Assembly (NCBI GenBank): GCA_033182465.1
Contig: CP137318.1
Location: 2,108,001-2,172,000 of the forward strand
Source of the DNA: Sanghuangporus weigelae
Taxonomy: Eukaryota; Basidiomycota; Agaricomycetes; Hymenochaetales; Hymenochaetaceae
Direction of reading: 5' to 3'
DNA length: 64,000 nt
In this document: one piece after another, positions 10,188-19,868 of the stretch
Layout: each line of letters begins with the position of its first letter
How positions within the stretch are numbered: the first letter of the stretch is position 1
Notes under the pieces: model-generated
Databases searched by the model: none
Told to the model about the DNA's origin: nothing
What the model saw: only the letters and a program-made list of their open reading frames with translations
Program-made: the position numbers and the translations under genes

Positions 10188-10829
10188 TCAGTACTCCATA
10201 ACGATGTCATTACCGTCATTGAGTGGCATCTTTGCTCTTGGAGCGATGTAGGCTGCTCGGTATGTGATTCTTCGGAATTCATCTCGAGGTCCAGCGAGGG
10301 TAAGCATAACTCGCACGTCAGTGTTAAGGTGTCGGGTCGGTGTAGAGTATGGTCCAAGGCATATCATGAACTGCATAAGCTCTGCTGGTGGGTTCTGCTG
10401 GGTTCTGGTGACTAGCCATGCTTTGCCTTCGTATCGTATATCACGAATGTAGCGCCATATCCTTCGTTGTATAAGGAGTTGTAATTGCTTGGTTTCCAGG
10501 TTCGCATCTCTCGGTAAATAAAGGTTTGCCTGTATCGTAGATGCTGGACATGGTGCGTGCAACTCCGGTCTATACCATCCAATCATTCTCCAAGTTATCG
10601 GGTTCGCAGTTCGAGGGGTCCGAGTTGTGATCGTGAGTTCCTCTCGTTTCTTGGGTACTATTGGGCTTGGTGGATTGGAATGCATTGTATCCTGAAGGTG
10701 TCGCTCGGTTTCGATGTGACAGTCACGCGTACCAACCGTTGCCGTGCATACTAAGTAGTATACTTCATAAAGGACCATGTAAACTCGTGCACAGACTTGA
10801 CAGTGCTGAAATGCCAGTGAGGTCTCCAT
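10188..10829 (-). CDS. Leader frame running out of the 5' LTR (gypsy element)
   Basis: This 213-codon frame begins inside the LTR and continues through the LTR/internal boundary. The first ~35 codons are LTR sequence, and the true start may be a later Met (MHSNPPSPIVPKKRE). The body has Trp/Arg-rich stretches (ITWRMIGWYRPEL, LIQRRIWRYIRDIRYEG) and no known motif. A near-identical copy lies in the opposite orientation at 11688-12329, with very few differences, which hints that the frame is kept intact. Function unknown. Confidence 0.55.
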   Translation of the reverse strand: METSLAFQHCQVCARVYMVLYEVYYLVCTATVGTRDCHIETERHLQDTMHSNPPSPIVPKKREELTITTRTPRTANPITWRMIGWYRPELHAPCPASTIQANLYLPRDANLETKQLQLLIQRRIWRYIRDIRYEGKAWLVTRTQQNPPAELMQFMICLGPYSTPTRHLNTDVRVMLTLAGPRDEFRRITYRAAYIAPRAKMPLNDGNDIVMEY

Positions 10830-11179
10830 AAACCTTATTAGCCTTTAGCCTTTTAGCGTTTAGGCTTTAGTAGTTGTGCTTCTGGACTTCTAAGAAGTTT
10901 GATCGCTTCTTTTGATCGAGGTCGCTCTGGTTGCTTGGTCGGCGGCGTTAGAGTGGTAGTCCGCGGTAATAGGCGGTCGGCGGTGTTAGCTGTTAGCGGG
11001 ATTACGTATCCGCTTCGGTGCTTCTAGCGCTCGGGTGGTAACGGGTTACTGTTGCCTAGGCCGCTCGATTGCTTGGGCCTTTGATAGCTGGCTTGGTTAC
11101 CGATCGCGTTTGGAAAGCTGATCGTGTAGATCTGTTGATCGTGTCGATCCTGATGCGAGTTTTTGAGCGGATCCTTTCA
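10715..11179 (-). repeat. 5' LTR of the gypsy element
   Basis: A 465 bp LTR with TG...CA ends (TGAAAGG... to ...TGTCACA on the element strand). It is identical to the visible 453 bp of the 3' LTR. The sequence just inside (TCGAAACCGAGCG, 10714 leftwards) should hold the primer-binding site, but it does not start with the TGG expected for a tRNA 3' end, so the primer is unclear. Confidence 0.93.
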
Positions 11180-11337
11180 AACTCCTTATACAACGAAGGA
11201 TATGGCATTACATTCGAGACATACGATATGAAGGCAAAGCATGGCTAGTCACCAGAACCCAGCAGAACCCGCCAGCAGAGCTTATGCAGTTCATGATATG
11301 CCTTGGACCATACTCTACACCGACCCGACACCTTAAC
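11180..11337 (+). repeat. 158 bp fragment of the leader frame between two head-to-head LTRs
   Basis: The fragment matches 12036-12193 with about five differences, nearly all C/T or G/A transitions. It is a slice of the same leader frame, so a third, slightly older copy of this family lay here. One LTR element abuts it on each side. Confidence 0.8.
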
Positions 11338-11802
11338 TGAAAGGATCCGCTCAAAAACTCGCATCAGGATCGACACGATCAACAGATCTACACGATCAGC
11401 TTTCCAAACGCGATCGGTAACCAAGCCAGCTATCAAAGGCCCAAGCAATCGAGCGGCCTAGGCAACAGTAACCCGTTACCACCCGAGCGCTAGAAGCACC
11501 GAAGCGGATACGTAATCCCGCTAACAGCTAACACCGCCGACCGCCTATTACCGCGGACTACCACTCTAACGCCGCCGACCAAGCAACCAGAGCGACCTCG
11601 ATCAAAAGAAGCGATCAAACTTCTTAGAAGTCCAGAAGCACAACTACTAAAGCCTAAACGCTAAAAGGCTAAAGGCTAATAAGGTTTATGGAGACCTCAC
11701 TGGCATTTCAGCACTGTCAAGTCTGTGCACGAGTTTACATGGTCCTTTATGAAGTATACTACTTAGTATGCACGGCGACGGTTGGTACGCGTGACTGTCA
11801 CA
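11338..11802 (+). repeat. LTR of the partial gypsy copy
   Basis: 465 bp, TG...CA, in the opposite orientation to 10715-11179 and differing from it by one base over the compared part. Confidence 0.92.
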
Positions 11803-12329
11803 TCGAAACCGAGCGACACCTTCAGGATACAATGCATTCCAATCCACCAAGCCCAATAGTACCCAAGAAACGAGAGGAACTCACGATCACAACTCGGACC
11901 CCTCGAACTGCGAACCCGATAACTTGGAGAATGATTGGATGGTATAGACCGGAGTTGCACACACCATGTCCAGCATCTACGATACAGGCAAACCTTTATT
12001 TACCGAGAGATGCGAACCTGGAAACCAAGCAATTACAACTCCTTATACAACGAAGGATATGGCGCTACATTCGAGATATACGATACGAAGGCAAAGCATG
12101 GCTAGTCACCAGAACCCAGCAGAACCCACCAGCAGAGCTTATGCAGTTCATGATATGCCTTGGACCATACTCTACACCGACCCGACACCTTAACACTGAC
12201 GTGCGAGTTATGCTTACCCTCGCTGGACCTCGAGATGAATTCCGAAGAATCACATACCGAGCAGCCTACATCGCTCCAAGAGCAAAGATGCCACTCAATG
12301 ACGGCAATGACATCGTTATGGAGTACTGA
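11688..12329 (+). CDS. Leader frame, second copy (partial gypsy element)
   Basis: A 213-codon frame, nearly identical to 10829-10188 (for example Thr for Ala after RPELH). Like that copy it starts inside the LTR. Product unknown. Confidence 0.5.
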   Translation: METSLAFQHCQVCARVYMVLYEVYYLVCTATVGTRDCHIETERHLQDTMHSNPPSPIVPKKREELTITTRTPRTANPITWRMIGWYRPELHTPCPASTIQANLYLPRDANLETKQLQLLIQRRIWRYIRDIRYEGKAWLVTRTQQNPPAELMQFMICLGPYSTPTRHLNTDVRVMLTLAGPRDEFRRITYRAAYIAPRAKMPLNDGNDIVMEY

Positions 12330-12392
12330 CAGTGGAGCATTCCATATCGGAGCACCACCTCTATTGTCTCAGTCAGCAACTCCAAAGAATTC

Positions 12393-12839
12393 TGTCATAG
12401 TGGAGACGACTTTACAAAGATTGGAGCAAAGTGGAGCGAAGCGCAGCAGGATGACAAAGGAACAGATGTAATAGTGGAGTAAAGTGGAGACAGGATGAGT
12501 AAGAAATAGGACGGAAAATGGAATATCTGGGAGCATAAATAGTTGTAGGATTAGGCCCTCATTTCCCCATCTTTCGATCCTCTTAACACACTGGTGTAAA
12601 GCTTGCCCTACAGCGAGCTATTACTGTGTGCTTTGTACTATCACGCCTCTTGGAAATCCCAATCTGCTTTACTATTACCTCGTATCTGAAAGCATCCATA
12701 ACTCGGACCGCGACTAGGAAGGCTAGTAAGGGACCGCGTGGTACAGCCAGACGTGGGTAGATAAGATCACCTCTGCACAACACACCGCTGCTTAGGCAAA
12801 AGGATCAAACCGGTGTAACCCCGGGCCTACTCCCTAACA
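12393..12839. repeat. R2 repeat, copy 2
   Basis: 447 bp with ends TGTCATAGTGG...CTAACA. It contains a TATA-like CATAAATAG near 12534. It shares the flank AAAGAATTC with the other two copies. Confidence 0.75.
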
Positions 12840-12965
12840 GTTATCACATGTTAATCTCTCCTTATCTTTACCCCGCGATCCTTCTCTGTTCCCAGACGGG
12901 TTCCCATGATAGTTGCCAAGCTATCGCTTCTCTGGCGCTCCGTTCCCGGGCCGAGCTTCTGCCGC

Positions 12966-13916
12966 TTAATCCTCGATCATGGGGGAGATAGTGATATCAG
13001 GGTTAGAGATCGGCAGAGCTTGCCGATCTTCTCCCGGCGCATGAGTGTACTCCGCTACACTCCTTCTGTGCCTCGCCGCGACTTCGATGTCCGATAGTTG
13101 TAGTCCTGGGCCCGTGGTTAGCCGTAGCCTCTGTCCAAAGTGCTCGCGGCCATTCCACTCGTCAACTGTAATTACCCCTGGCTCTGACGCTCGCCAAGCC
13201 TGCATCAAGCGTTCTATCGCTTCTTCCGTAAGATGTTCAATGTCCGAAGGTGGCCGCTTGTAAACTGGCCAATCTACTTCCACTGCCGTGTGACTGCACA
13301 AGGTCTGGTGCCGATGCTGATTGATCCAAGCTCGCACGCCGACCTTTAATGCATAGACATCCCTATCGCTAAGCCATATGGATACCTCATGGTCGTATGC
13401 ACTCATTCCGTGGTTCGGTAATGGTTGGTCTTCTGTTCGTTCCGAGGGTCCGGGCTTATGCCGAATCTTGACATCGGCTGCTTCCCTTGACACTAACCGT
13501 TCCGTGAAGTTCTTCATGAGCCATTCCGCAAGTACCCAGCTTCGTTGGTAGGCCAAGTAACAATTGGCGCACACCAAGCTCTCATGTACAAATCTTCTAG
13601 TTGCACCACGCCGATAATGTCTTCGTTGCAGGAGTTCCGTATACCTTGCGACATTCCTTTCTTCCATCGCCGCCAGACTGCGTTCCGGCGGTGGAGTATG
13701 TCCAATGTGCATATTAGTTAGTCCTAATTGCAAATCATTAGAGTCCTCCGTGTCTTCTCCAGACGATCCGTGGTTTGCTACTCTTGAGTCGCCACCACTG
13801 TTCTGCCGTAGTAGCCTTTCGAAATAGTCTTGATTTGGCATCGCAACTCGGTGTGTAAAATTTAGCCCACGCCGTATTAGATAACCACAATTTTCGTAAC
13901 AAAAGAATTCTGTCAT
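12966..13916 (-). CDS. Open frame between the R2 repeats, unknown
   Basis: A 316-codon frame begins just inside the right R2 repeat; a more natural start is MPNQDYFERLLRQ about 25 codons in. It has one CxxC pair (VCANCYLAYQ), a Trp-rich middle (SWVLAEWLMKNF, VRAWINQHRHQTLCSH) and no domain I can name. It may be a captured gene fragment or the element's own frame. The length without stops in GC-rich DNA argues mildly for coding. Confidence 0.4.
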   Translation of the reverse strand: MTEFFCYENCGYLIRRGLNFTHRVAMPNQDYFERLLRQNSGGDSRVANHGSSGEDTEDSNDLQLGLTNMHIGHTPPPERSLAAMEERNVARYTELLQRRHYRRGATRRFVHESLVCANCYLAYQRSWVLAEWLMKNFTERLVSREAADVKIRHKPGPSERTEDQPLPNHGMSAYDHEVSIWLSDRDVYALKVGVRAWINQHRHQTLCSHTAVEVDWPVYKRPPSDIEHLTEEAIERLMQAWRASEPGVITVDEWNGREHFGQRLRLTTGPGLQLSDIEVAARHRRSVAEYTHAPGEDRQALPISNPDITISPMIED

Positions 13917-14367
13917 AGTGGAGACGACCTTACAAAGATTGGAGCAAAGTGGAGCGAAGCGCAGCAGGATGACAAAGGAACAGATGTAATGGTGGAGAAA
14001 AGTGGAGTAAAGTGGAGACAGGATGAGTAAGAAATAGGACGGAAAATGGAATATCTGGGAGCATAAATAGTTGTAGGATTAGGCCCTCATTTCTCCATCT
14101 TTCGATCCTCTTAACACACTGGTGTAAAGCTTGCCCTACAGCGAGCTATTACTGTGTGCTTTGTACTATCACGCCTCTTGGAAATCCCAATCTGCTTTAC
14201 TATCACCTCGTATCTGAAAGCATCCATAACTCGGACAGCGACTAAGAAGGTTAGTAAGGGACCGCGTGGTACAGCCAGACGTGGGTAGATAAGATCACCT
14301 CTGCACAACACACCGCTGCTTAGGCAAAAGGATCGAACCGGTGTAACCCCGGGCCTACTCCTTAACA
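13911..14367. repeat. R2 repeat, copy 3
   Basis: 457 bp, the right-hand copy. It carries one more unit of the AAAGTGGAG-type short repeat than copy 2. It abuts the interrupted basic frame at 14453-14368. Confidence 0.75.
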
Positions 14368-14453
14368 GCCTCCATTGCCCTTCTGATATTATTCTCGATC
14401 TTCTCCCTGGCTTTCTTCCTTTGTTTAGATTTGGACTCGGCATGTTTGACCAT
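14368..14453 (-). pseudogene. Possible host gene start cut by the R2 element
   Basis: Reading leftwards from an ATG at 14453, 28 codons encode a very basic helix (MVKHAESKSKQRKKAREKIE and on) up to the exact edge of the R2 repeat. It could be the N-terminus of a host gene interrupted by insertion, or chance. Too short to identify. Confidence 0.25.
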
Positions 14454-15382
14454 AGATAGATGAGAATGTAAAGGTGGTTGACAGGAGATGATGAGGTGTA
14501 AGAGAAAAAAGTGTCAGATATTAAGCGAAATAAAAGTGCAACCTAGCAAGAGGAGATCCGGTCCGATTACATAAGCATGTCGATCAGCCTGCCTGTCACG
14601 CTTTTTGAGTCACTTTGTTATATACCTGATATTAATTCATTGGATTGATGTTTTGTCACAAAAACTGGGCTGCATGTACTCAAAGTAGTGTAGTATGAGT
14701 ATATCTACTTTTGAGCCATGCTGAGAGCATGAATGGATAGTAATATGCATCTGTTTCATCTTTTCTCATTGAATTTCTCCAAAATTTAGCAGTAAATATT
14801 TTCTCTGAATTTAATGGGTCACAGAATTTTGCTGAAATTTTGCAGCATTATTTATATGTACTTTGTGCATCTACCATAAAAATTTTGAGCTGTGGATTGG
14901 AGCATTGAGTGCGGAAAGGTGGGGTGTTCAAAGGAACGGTACTGTTTAAAGGACCGGTAAATGACTGTATTGAGAATATTATGTACTACATTTCCACGGG
15001 GTTTCCACCGTTTCCACCAGGTAGGTTGACAACATTTTCACTCCAGTCACGCATTGAGTTTCCCCTCGTACCCTACTGCGACCTTTGAGAATGCCAGTCA
15101 CCACGGCTAGTGCACTGACTACTCGTTCCTCGCAACTAAGTTGCCTAGCCGCGCCACGGTATTATGCATAGTACAGTACATTGAGAAAGCTTGTTAGGGG
15201 CCTGGTTAGATGGAGCCATGTGACTACAAGACCTCCATCTAGTTAGGCGACCTATGTCCTATAGGTGGGCAGTTGCTTACTCCTACTCCCTTTTCCAAAA
15301 AATTTCGGTCACGCCTCGCAGGCGTTCAGCCTTCAACAGCTCGCAGGCTGCAATCTCGGGCGTTCATCCCGCTTTGGGTCGT
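14454..15382. other. Intergenic, AT-rich, no gene seen
   Basis: About 930 bp between the R2 element and the M16 peptidase gene. The first 500 bp are AT-rich and show no long frame, repeat or RNA gene that I can recognise. The right part is the presumed promoter and leader of the peptidase gene. Confidence 0.5.
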
Positions 15383-15556
15383 ATGCCTTTTGCTTTGCGC
15401 CATCTACTTTGCTGTCGACCCTTCGTCAGCTTATTTCGTTCCTTAAATTCGCCACGTACCTCCTCCGTTCAGTATAGACATCTCGCCCATCTTGCTCAAG
15501 CAACGCGCCCAATAGAACATCTAACGTTTACACACCCTGTGACTGCTCCACGTACT

Positions 15557-18500
15557 ATGGACAAGGCCTTTGGAAACTTTGATCTCATCACCCGAGTCAA
15601 GCTCGACTCTACCGATATCATAGTATCAAAATGGCGTAGTAGAGTAACTGGTCTCAGCCTCGTTCATCTCGATTATGATTGTAAGCGACAAGCTCGATCT
15701 CGGGAGAAATCCGTATCTTTACCCGAAATCCATGCATTATGTAGCTCCAATCGTCAAAGGATACTTTGCCGTTGCGACAGAGAGTGAGTCCCGCGAGTGA
15801 CGACCGGGTGTGAGTTGTGTTTGACTCGTTTCTCTCTCTTCTTAGTCTTCAATGATAGCGGCTGTCCCCATACACTCGAACAGTAATTATTTATTTTATT
15901 CCCACATGGCTATCATTCACCGTCGGATATTAGCCTCGTTTTTATGGGATCCAAGAAGTATCCGTACAATGGCATAATCGACCACCTCGCAAATCGCGGC
16001 TTTTCAAACGGTACAAGCGCTTGGACTTCGGACGATCATACTTGCTACACGATAGAAACTGCAGGCAGTCAAGGATTCCTTCAAATCTTGCCTATTTACG
16101 TAGATCATATTCTGTTTCCTACTCTTAAGCATTCGGCATATGTTACCGAAGTGTGTACGTCTTTGATGCAGGGAAGCTCGACATTGCTTATTGTGTCTAG
16201 GTCCATCATATCGACCCTTCGGGCAACGATTCTGGCGTCGTTTATAGCGAAATGCAAGGTGTCGAGAATACTCCCGGTGATCTGATGATACTGCGGTGTG
16301 CATTATCAAATTCAGAGATGCAATATGTTCACTGACGGAAGCCCCTGAAGCATGAAGCGCCTTTCTTATCCTGAAGGTAGTGCCTATAGGAGTGAGACTA
16401 GAGGTTTGATGGGAGCTTTGCGAAAGCTAGACATCCAGCAAAGTCAGTGCTCATCGCATTGTTTTTCTTTGCATCATTATTGATATAAATTTCTTCCGTT
16501 TTTAAGTTCGGGACTATCATGCAAAGTACTATGTGCCACATAATTTATCTTTAATTGTCGCAGGAAAGTTCTCCGGAGGGACTGAACAGCTCTTATCTGT
16601 TGTTCATAATCAGATCGAGCCATCACTCGTGGACAGTGGGTACAATAAGGGAGCGCGTCCCCCGGGTTGGGTCAGACCCTTTATTGAGACGCCCACTGCC
16701 CGTCGAACTCCTCTTATAAACCTGGCCGACGATGTCGAATTCCTAGTTAAGGATCAGAGTGTTGGTATATTGCTCCTCGTCTATCAGGGACCAACACCAA
16801 AGGACTATTTGACGCGGAAGGTAAATCATATAAAGCGTGTGCGTTAACATAGTGTTGACACGATAATAGGCTCTGGATATTCTTGCGTCTTACTTGACGT
16901 CGTCATCAATTGCCCCTTTGAACAAAGAGTACGTTGAGACGGATCATCCGCTCTGGTACGTTATGTTCCTTTCTTCCTGTACTGGAATTCTGAGTAATCC
17001 TTATTTTCAGCACTTATATTTATTTTGACGAGTATGCACGGCCACAGTTTGTTGATCTGTCTGTATACGTCGAATCGGTTCCTTCAGAGCATCTCGATAC
17101 ATTCTACGGAAGGCTCACCGAGAGCCTGAAGAAGATCGTTGAAACAGGTATAGACATGAAAAGGATGAAAATGGTTATAGATAGAGATCTACGACAGGTA
17201 TGGGCAATATTTTCGACAACTTGGACAGACAGTCAACTCCCTTTGCTTCTTAGATACGAAGCCAGCTCGAGAGCTCTAAAGGAGACGCATTCACTGAGAC
17301 AGTTATAGAGGACTTTATTCTGGGCCCCGAAGATGGTTCAGAATTGCTTCCCGCAATGAACGAGATGGCTCTCTTCGATGAGCTTCGACAGTGGACGAGT
17401 AGTCAGTGGGCAGAGCTACTAAAACGGTGATAGACTTAGACATTGGAAGATACCATGAAAGGCTGATTATGATTGGCTTTTAGGTATTACGTCGATTCGC
17501 CATGTGTTGTCATCCGTGGCAAACCATCAGCAGCACTGGCAGATAAGTTAGAAAACGACGAGAAAGCACGTGTGGAAGAACAAGTCAAGCAACTTGGTCC
17601 TGAAGGTCTCGCTAAGGTCAAGGACGTATTGGAGAAGGCAAAGACCGAGAACGATGCTCCTATTCCTGAAAAAGTCTTGACGGCATTCCCCGTTCCGGAT
17701 GTATCAAGTATTTCTTGGATCCCGGTACAGAGCGCTCAAGGTGGCAAGACTCTTCAGAAACCTGGAAGGGTAGATAACTCAAAGCTCGTCGACTACATCA
17801 GCGCGGATGGGCAAAAGCTTCCTTTCTTTGTGCAATTTGATCACGTTCAGGTTCGTAGGCTTTTTTGTTCCTTTACATTCATACAAAACTCCTTGTTATT
17901 TAGTCCGACTTTGTAAGGATTCACGTTCTTATGTCCCTGGCCAGCCTTCCCGATCGGCTTCGCCCGTACGTTTCATTTAATTTCGTAAGATTATGCTCTG
18001 ACGATCTTTACCAGATTCGTGACTATATATCTGTCGTCTTTATTCTCACTTCCAGTTACCACTTCGACTGGGGAACGGCTCGCACACGAAGAGGTTGTTG
18101 CACGCCTCGATGAAGAGACCGTGTCTTATGAGAGCGAGCTTGGCATGCAAAGCAATTTCGCTGAGAACTTCCGTGTCTCGATCAACGTCGAGAAGGAGAA
18201 GTATGAAGCTGGGGTCAGATGGATGAGAGATCTCATCTATGGCTCCAAGTTTGACGTTACGAGGTTTGTGCTTATATGGCTCTATCCTAGTACGCTTTGC
18301 TGACTCCATGACAGATTACAAGTAACTTGCGCAAAAGTTCTGCAACGCCTACCGGAGCTCAAGAGGGATGGAAATACTGTTTTGAATGCATATTCGTCTG
18401 AGTTGCTTTACGATGCTACATCAACCCCGAGATCAAATGCGGTTCTCGAACAAACGCGTGTAGTGCCTCGACTAGCCAAGATGCTTCAAGAAGACCCTGA

Positions 18501-19772
18501 GCAGGTCCGCAAAGATTTCGAAGAGATTCGGAAGCACAGTGAGTCACTTCTTTTGTTCTCGGGGAAATGGTTTTACTGATTAGCTTTAAGTAACGGACCC
18601 TTCTGGGATGCGTTTCTCTGTCACTGGGAATATTCTGGATGTGCCTAATCCGCGAAGCACCTGGACCAAGTATTTCGATGAACCGCTCTCTGTACGTGCT
18701 CCAACTGTTCCTCCGTAATCTTCTACATTGATTGTTTTTATCATAATACCTAGGAAACGCCTCTTCGTCCAATTCTTCTGGCCAGTGAAACATTGAGTGC
18801 AGTCGGTCGTGACCCGCGGAAGAAGGCTATAGTCGTCAGTCTCCCTACGATCGAGAGTTCATTTACGCAGCATACCACGAAGGGCATCATAGGATTCAGT
18901 AACCCTGAATTTCCAGCATTGCAACTCGCGCTGGAGGTACTCAATGCTACCGAAAGTTTCCTCTGGGTAAGTAAAGAAGGAAAAAAAAATGTTGAAGTGA
19001 CCTCTCCTTAAAAATAAAAAAAAATCATTATTGCAGCGAGTAATACGAGGATCAGGTCTCGCATATTATTCCTCTGTTAGTTGCGACCTTGAAGCGGGCC
19101 TGTTGAGCTTCTCCCTCTACAGGGTATGTCATGAGAATGGATACTGCACAACTTGATCTGATATTTTCTTTAGACTTCGAACAGTCTGCAAGCTTTCCGC
19201 AAGGCAGCTAACGTCGTTGAAGGGCTTGTGAAGAGGACTGTACGTGCGCATCTGGTGAGGCATTGGAGTAGCTTTTCTGACAAGAAGCCACATAGATTGC
19301 TCTTGAAGACACCACAATTGATGCCGCAAAGAGCACAATTGTCTATAACATTGCTAGTGGGGTGGAAAATCCGGGGAGTGCCGTGAGTGTCTATATCTAT
19401 ATCATCAATTGATATCTAACTGTTGCGAATCAGGCCATTACTTCATTCGTAAACCAAGCGCTCAAGAGTGTCAGTCAAAACCACAACCGAGAACTCCTCG
19501 AAAAGTACCAAGCAGTTACTAAGGATGAAATCCTTGCTATGCTGGAAAAATATGTCCAGCCGTTGTTCAATCCAGAGACATCTGTCGCCGTAGTGGTCGC
19601 TGCTCCAGGCAAAGTCGACAGCACGGTGGCTGGCCTAAGTGAGCTTGGTTTCGAAGTCGAGAAGACGGCGCTTGAAGTGTCTCCTGAAGAGATGGATGGC
19701 TCAGCAAGTGAGGGTTCGGATTACGATGGCTCTGATTACGAGAGTGGCAGCGAGAGCGATGCGAGCCGATAG
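15557..19772 (+). CDS. M16C metallopeptidase, YOL098C/Sdd3-like
   Basis: Twenty exons (15557-15680, 15745-15783, 15846-15882, 15934-16150, 16201-16295, 16351-16442, 16507-16820, 16870-16955, 17011-17197, 17254-17426, 17484-17850, 17904-17965, 18015-18263, 18315-18538, 18591-18691, 18754-18966, 19037-19123, 19174-19239, 19296-19382, 19434-19772) keep frame for 1052 residues. The inverted zinc motif HxxEH is at 63-67 (PHTLEHLVFMGSKKYP), followed by the family signature TSAWTSDDHTCY. This is the large single-chain M16C type related to pitrilysin and presequence protease and to yeast YOL098C, and the length fits. The C-terminus is an acidic Ser/Asp tail (SDYDGSDYESGSESDAS). The start is the first Met before the conserved region; a longer in-frame start at 15383 is possible and would add a basic presequence. 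Substrate unknown. Confidence 0.9.
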
Positions 19773-19868
19773 CACGAACTGTAGAGACGTATATTCTTAG
19801 AGTCTAACGTAGATGATACCGGCGGAATAATACTTTCTATAACCAAATACTGAATGTTTCGGGTGACT

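Larger units (their letters stand above)
1..11179 (-). mobile_element. Young Ty3/gypsy (chromovirus) LTR retrotransposon
   Basis: The element reads right to left: 5' LTR 11179-10715, leader frames, gag, pol, an extra 3' frame, then the 3' LTR from 453 leftwards out of the window (about 12 bp are clipped). Pol carries protease, reverse transcriptase, RNase H, integrase and a C-terminal chromodomain, the order of Ty3/gypsy chromoviruses. A G-rich purine tract on the element strand (466-454) abuts the 3' LTR as a polypurine tract should. The two LTRs match at every one of the 453 visible positions, so insertion is very recent. The gag and pol frames are long and open, and the element looks whole, with no breaks seen. 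Seen: LTRs, frames, motifs. Inferred: age and completeness. The target-site duplication cannot be checked because the left flank lies outside the window. Confidence 0.93.
11338..12839 (+). mobile_element. Partial plus-strand copy of the same gypsy family (LTR plus leader)
   Basis: An LTR (11338-11802) followed by the leader up to 12839 mirrors 11179-9721. The LTR differs from the young element by one base in the part compared. Homology to the gypsy leader stops at 12839, and no gag or pol follows, so this copy is partial (broken). Its right end is formed by the R2 repeat, which may mark a recombination junction. Confidence 0.85.
12393..14367. mobile_element. R2-bounded non-autonomous LTR-like element
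   Basis: Two direct R2 copies (12393-12839 and 13911-14367; TG...CA ends; roughly nine substitutions plus a short-repeat length change) bracket 1.07 kb. This is the layout of a small LTR element without gag or pol (TRIM/LARD-like). Divergence near 2% makes it older than the gypsy insertion. No 5 bp target duplication is visible at the outer edges, as expected if the left R2 came from a gypsy leader by recombination. Confidence 0.6.

Noticed and set aside
12393-14367. R2 unit as a DNA transposon with inverted ends
   Set aside because: The two terminal copies are direct, not inverted, and have TG...CA ends, which fits an LTR-type element better.
16296-16357. Unspliced or 31 bp-intron reading in the M16 gene
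   Set aside because: A 55 bp intron (16296-16350) with a CTGAC branch-like site gives a normal size and the family-like sequence MKRLSYPEGSAYRSETRG.
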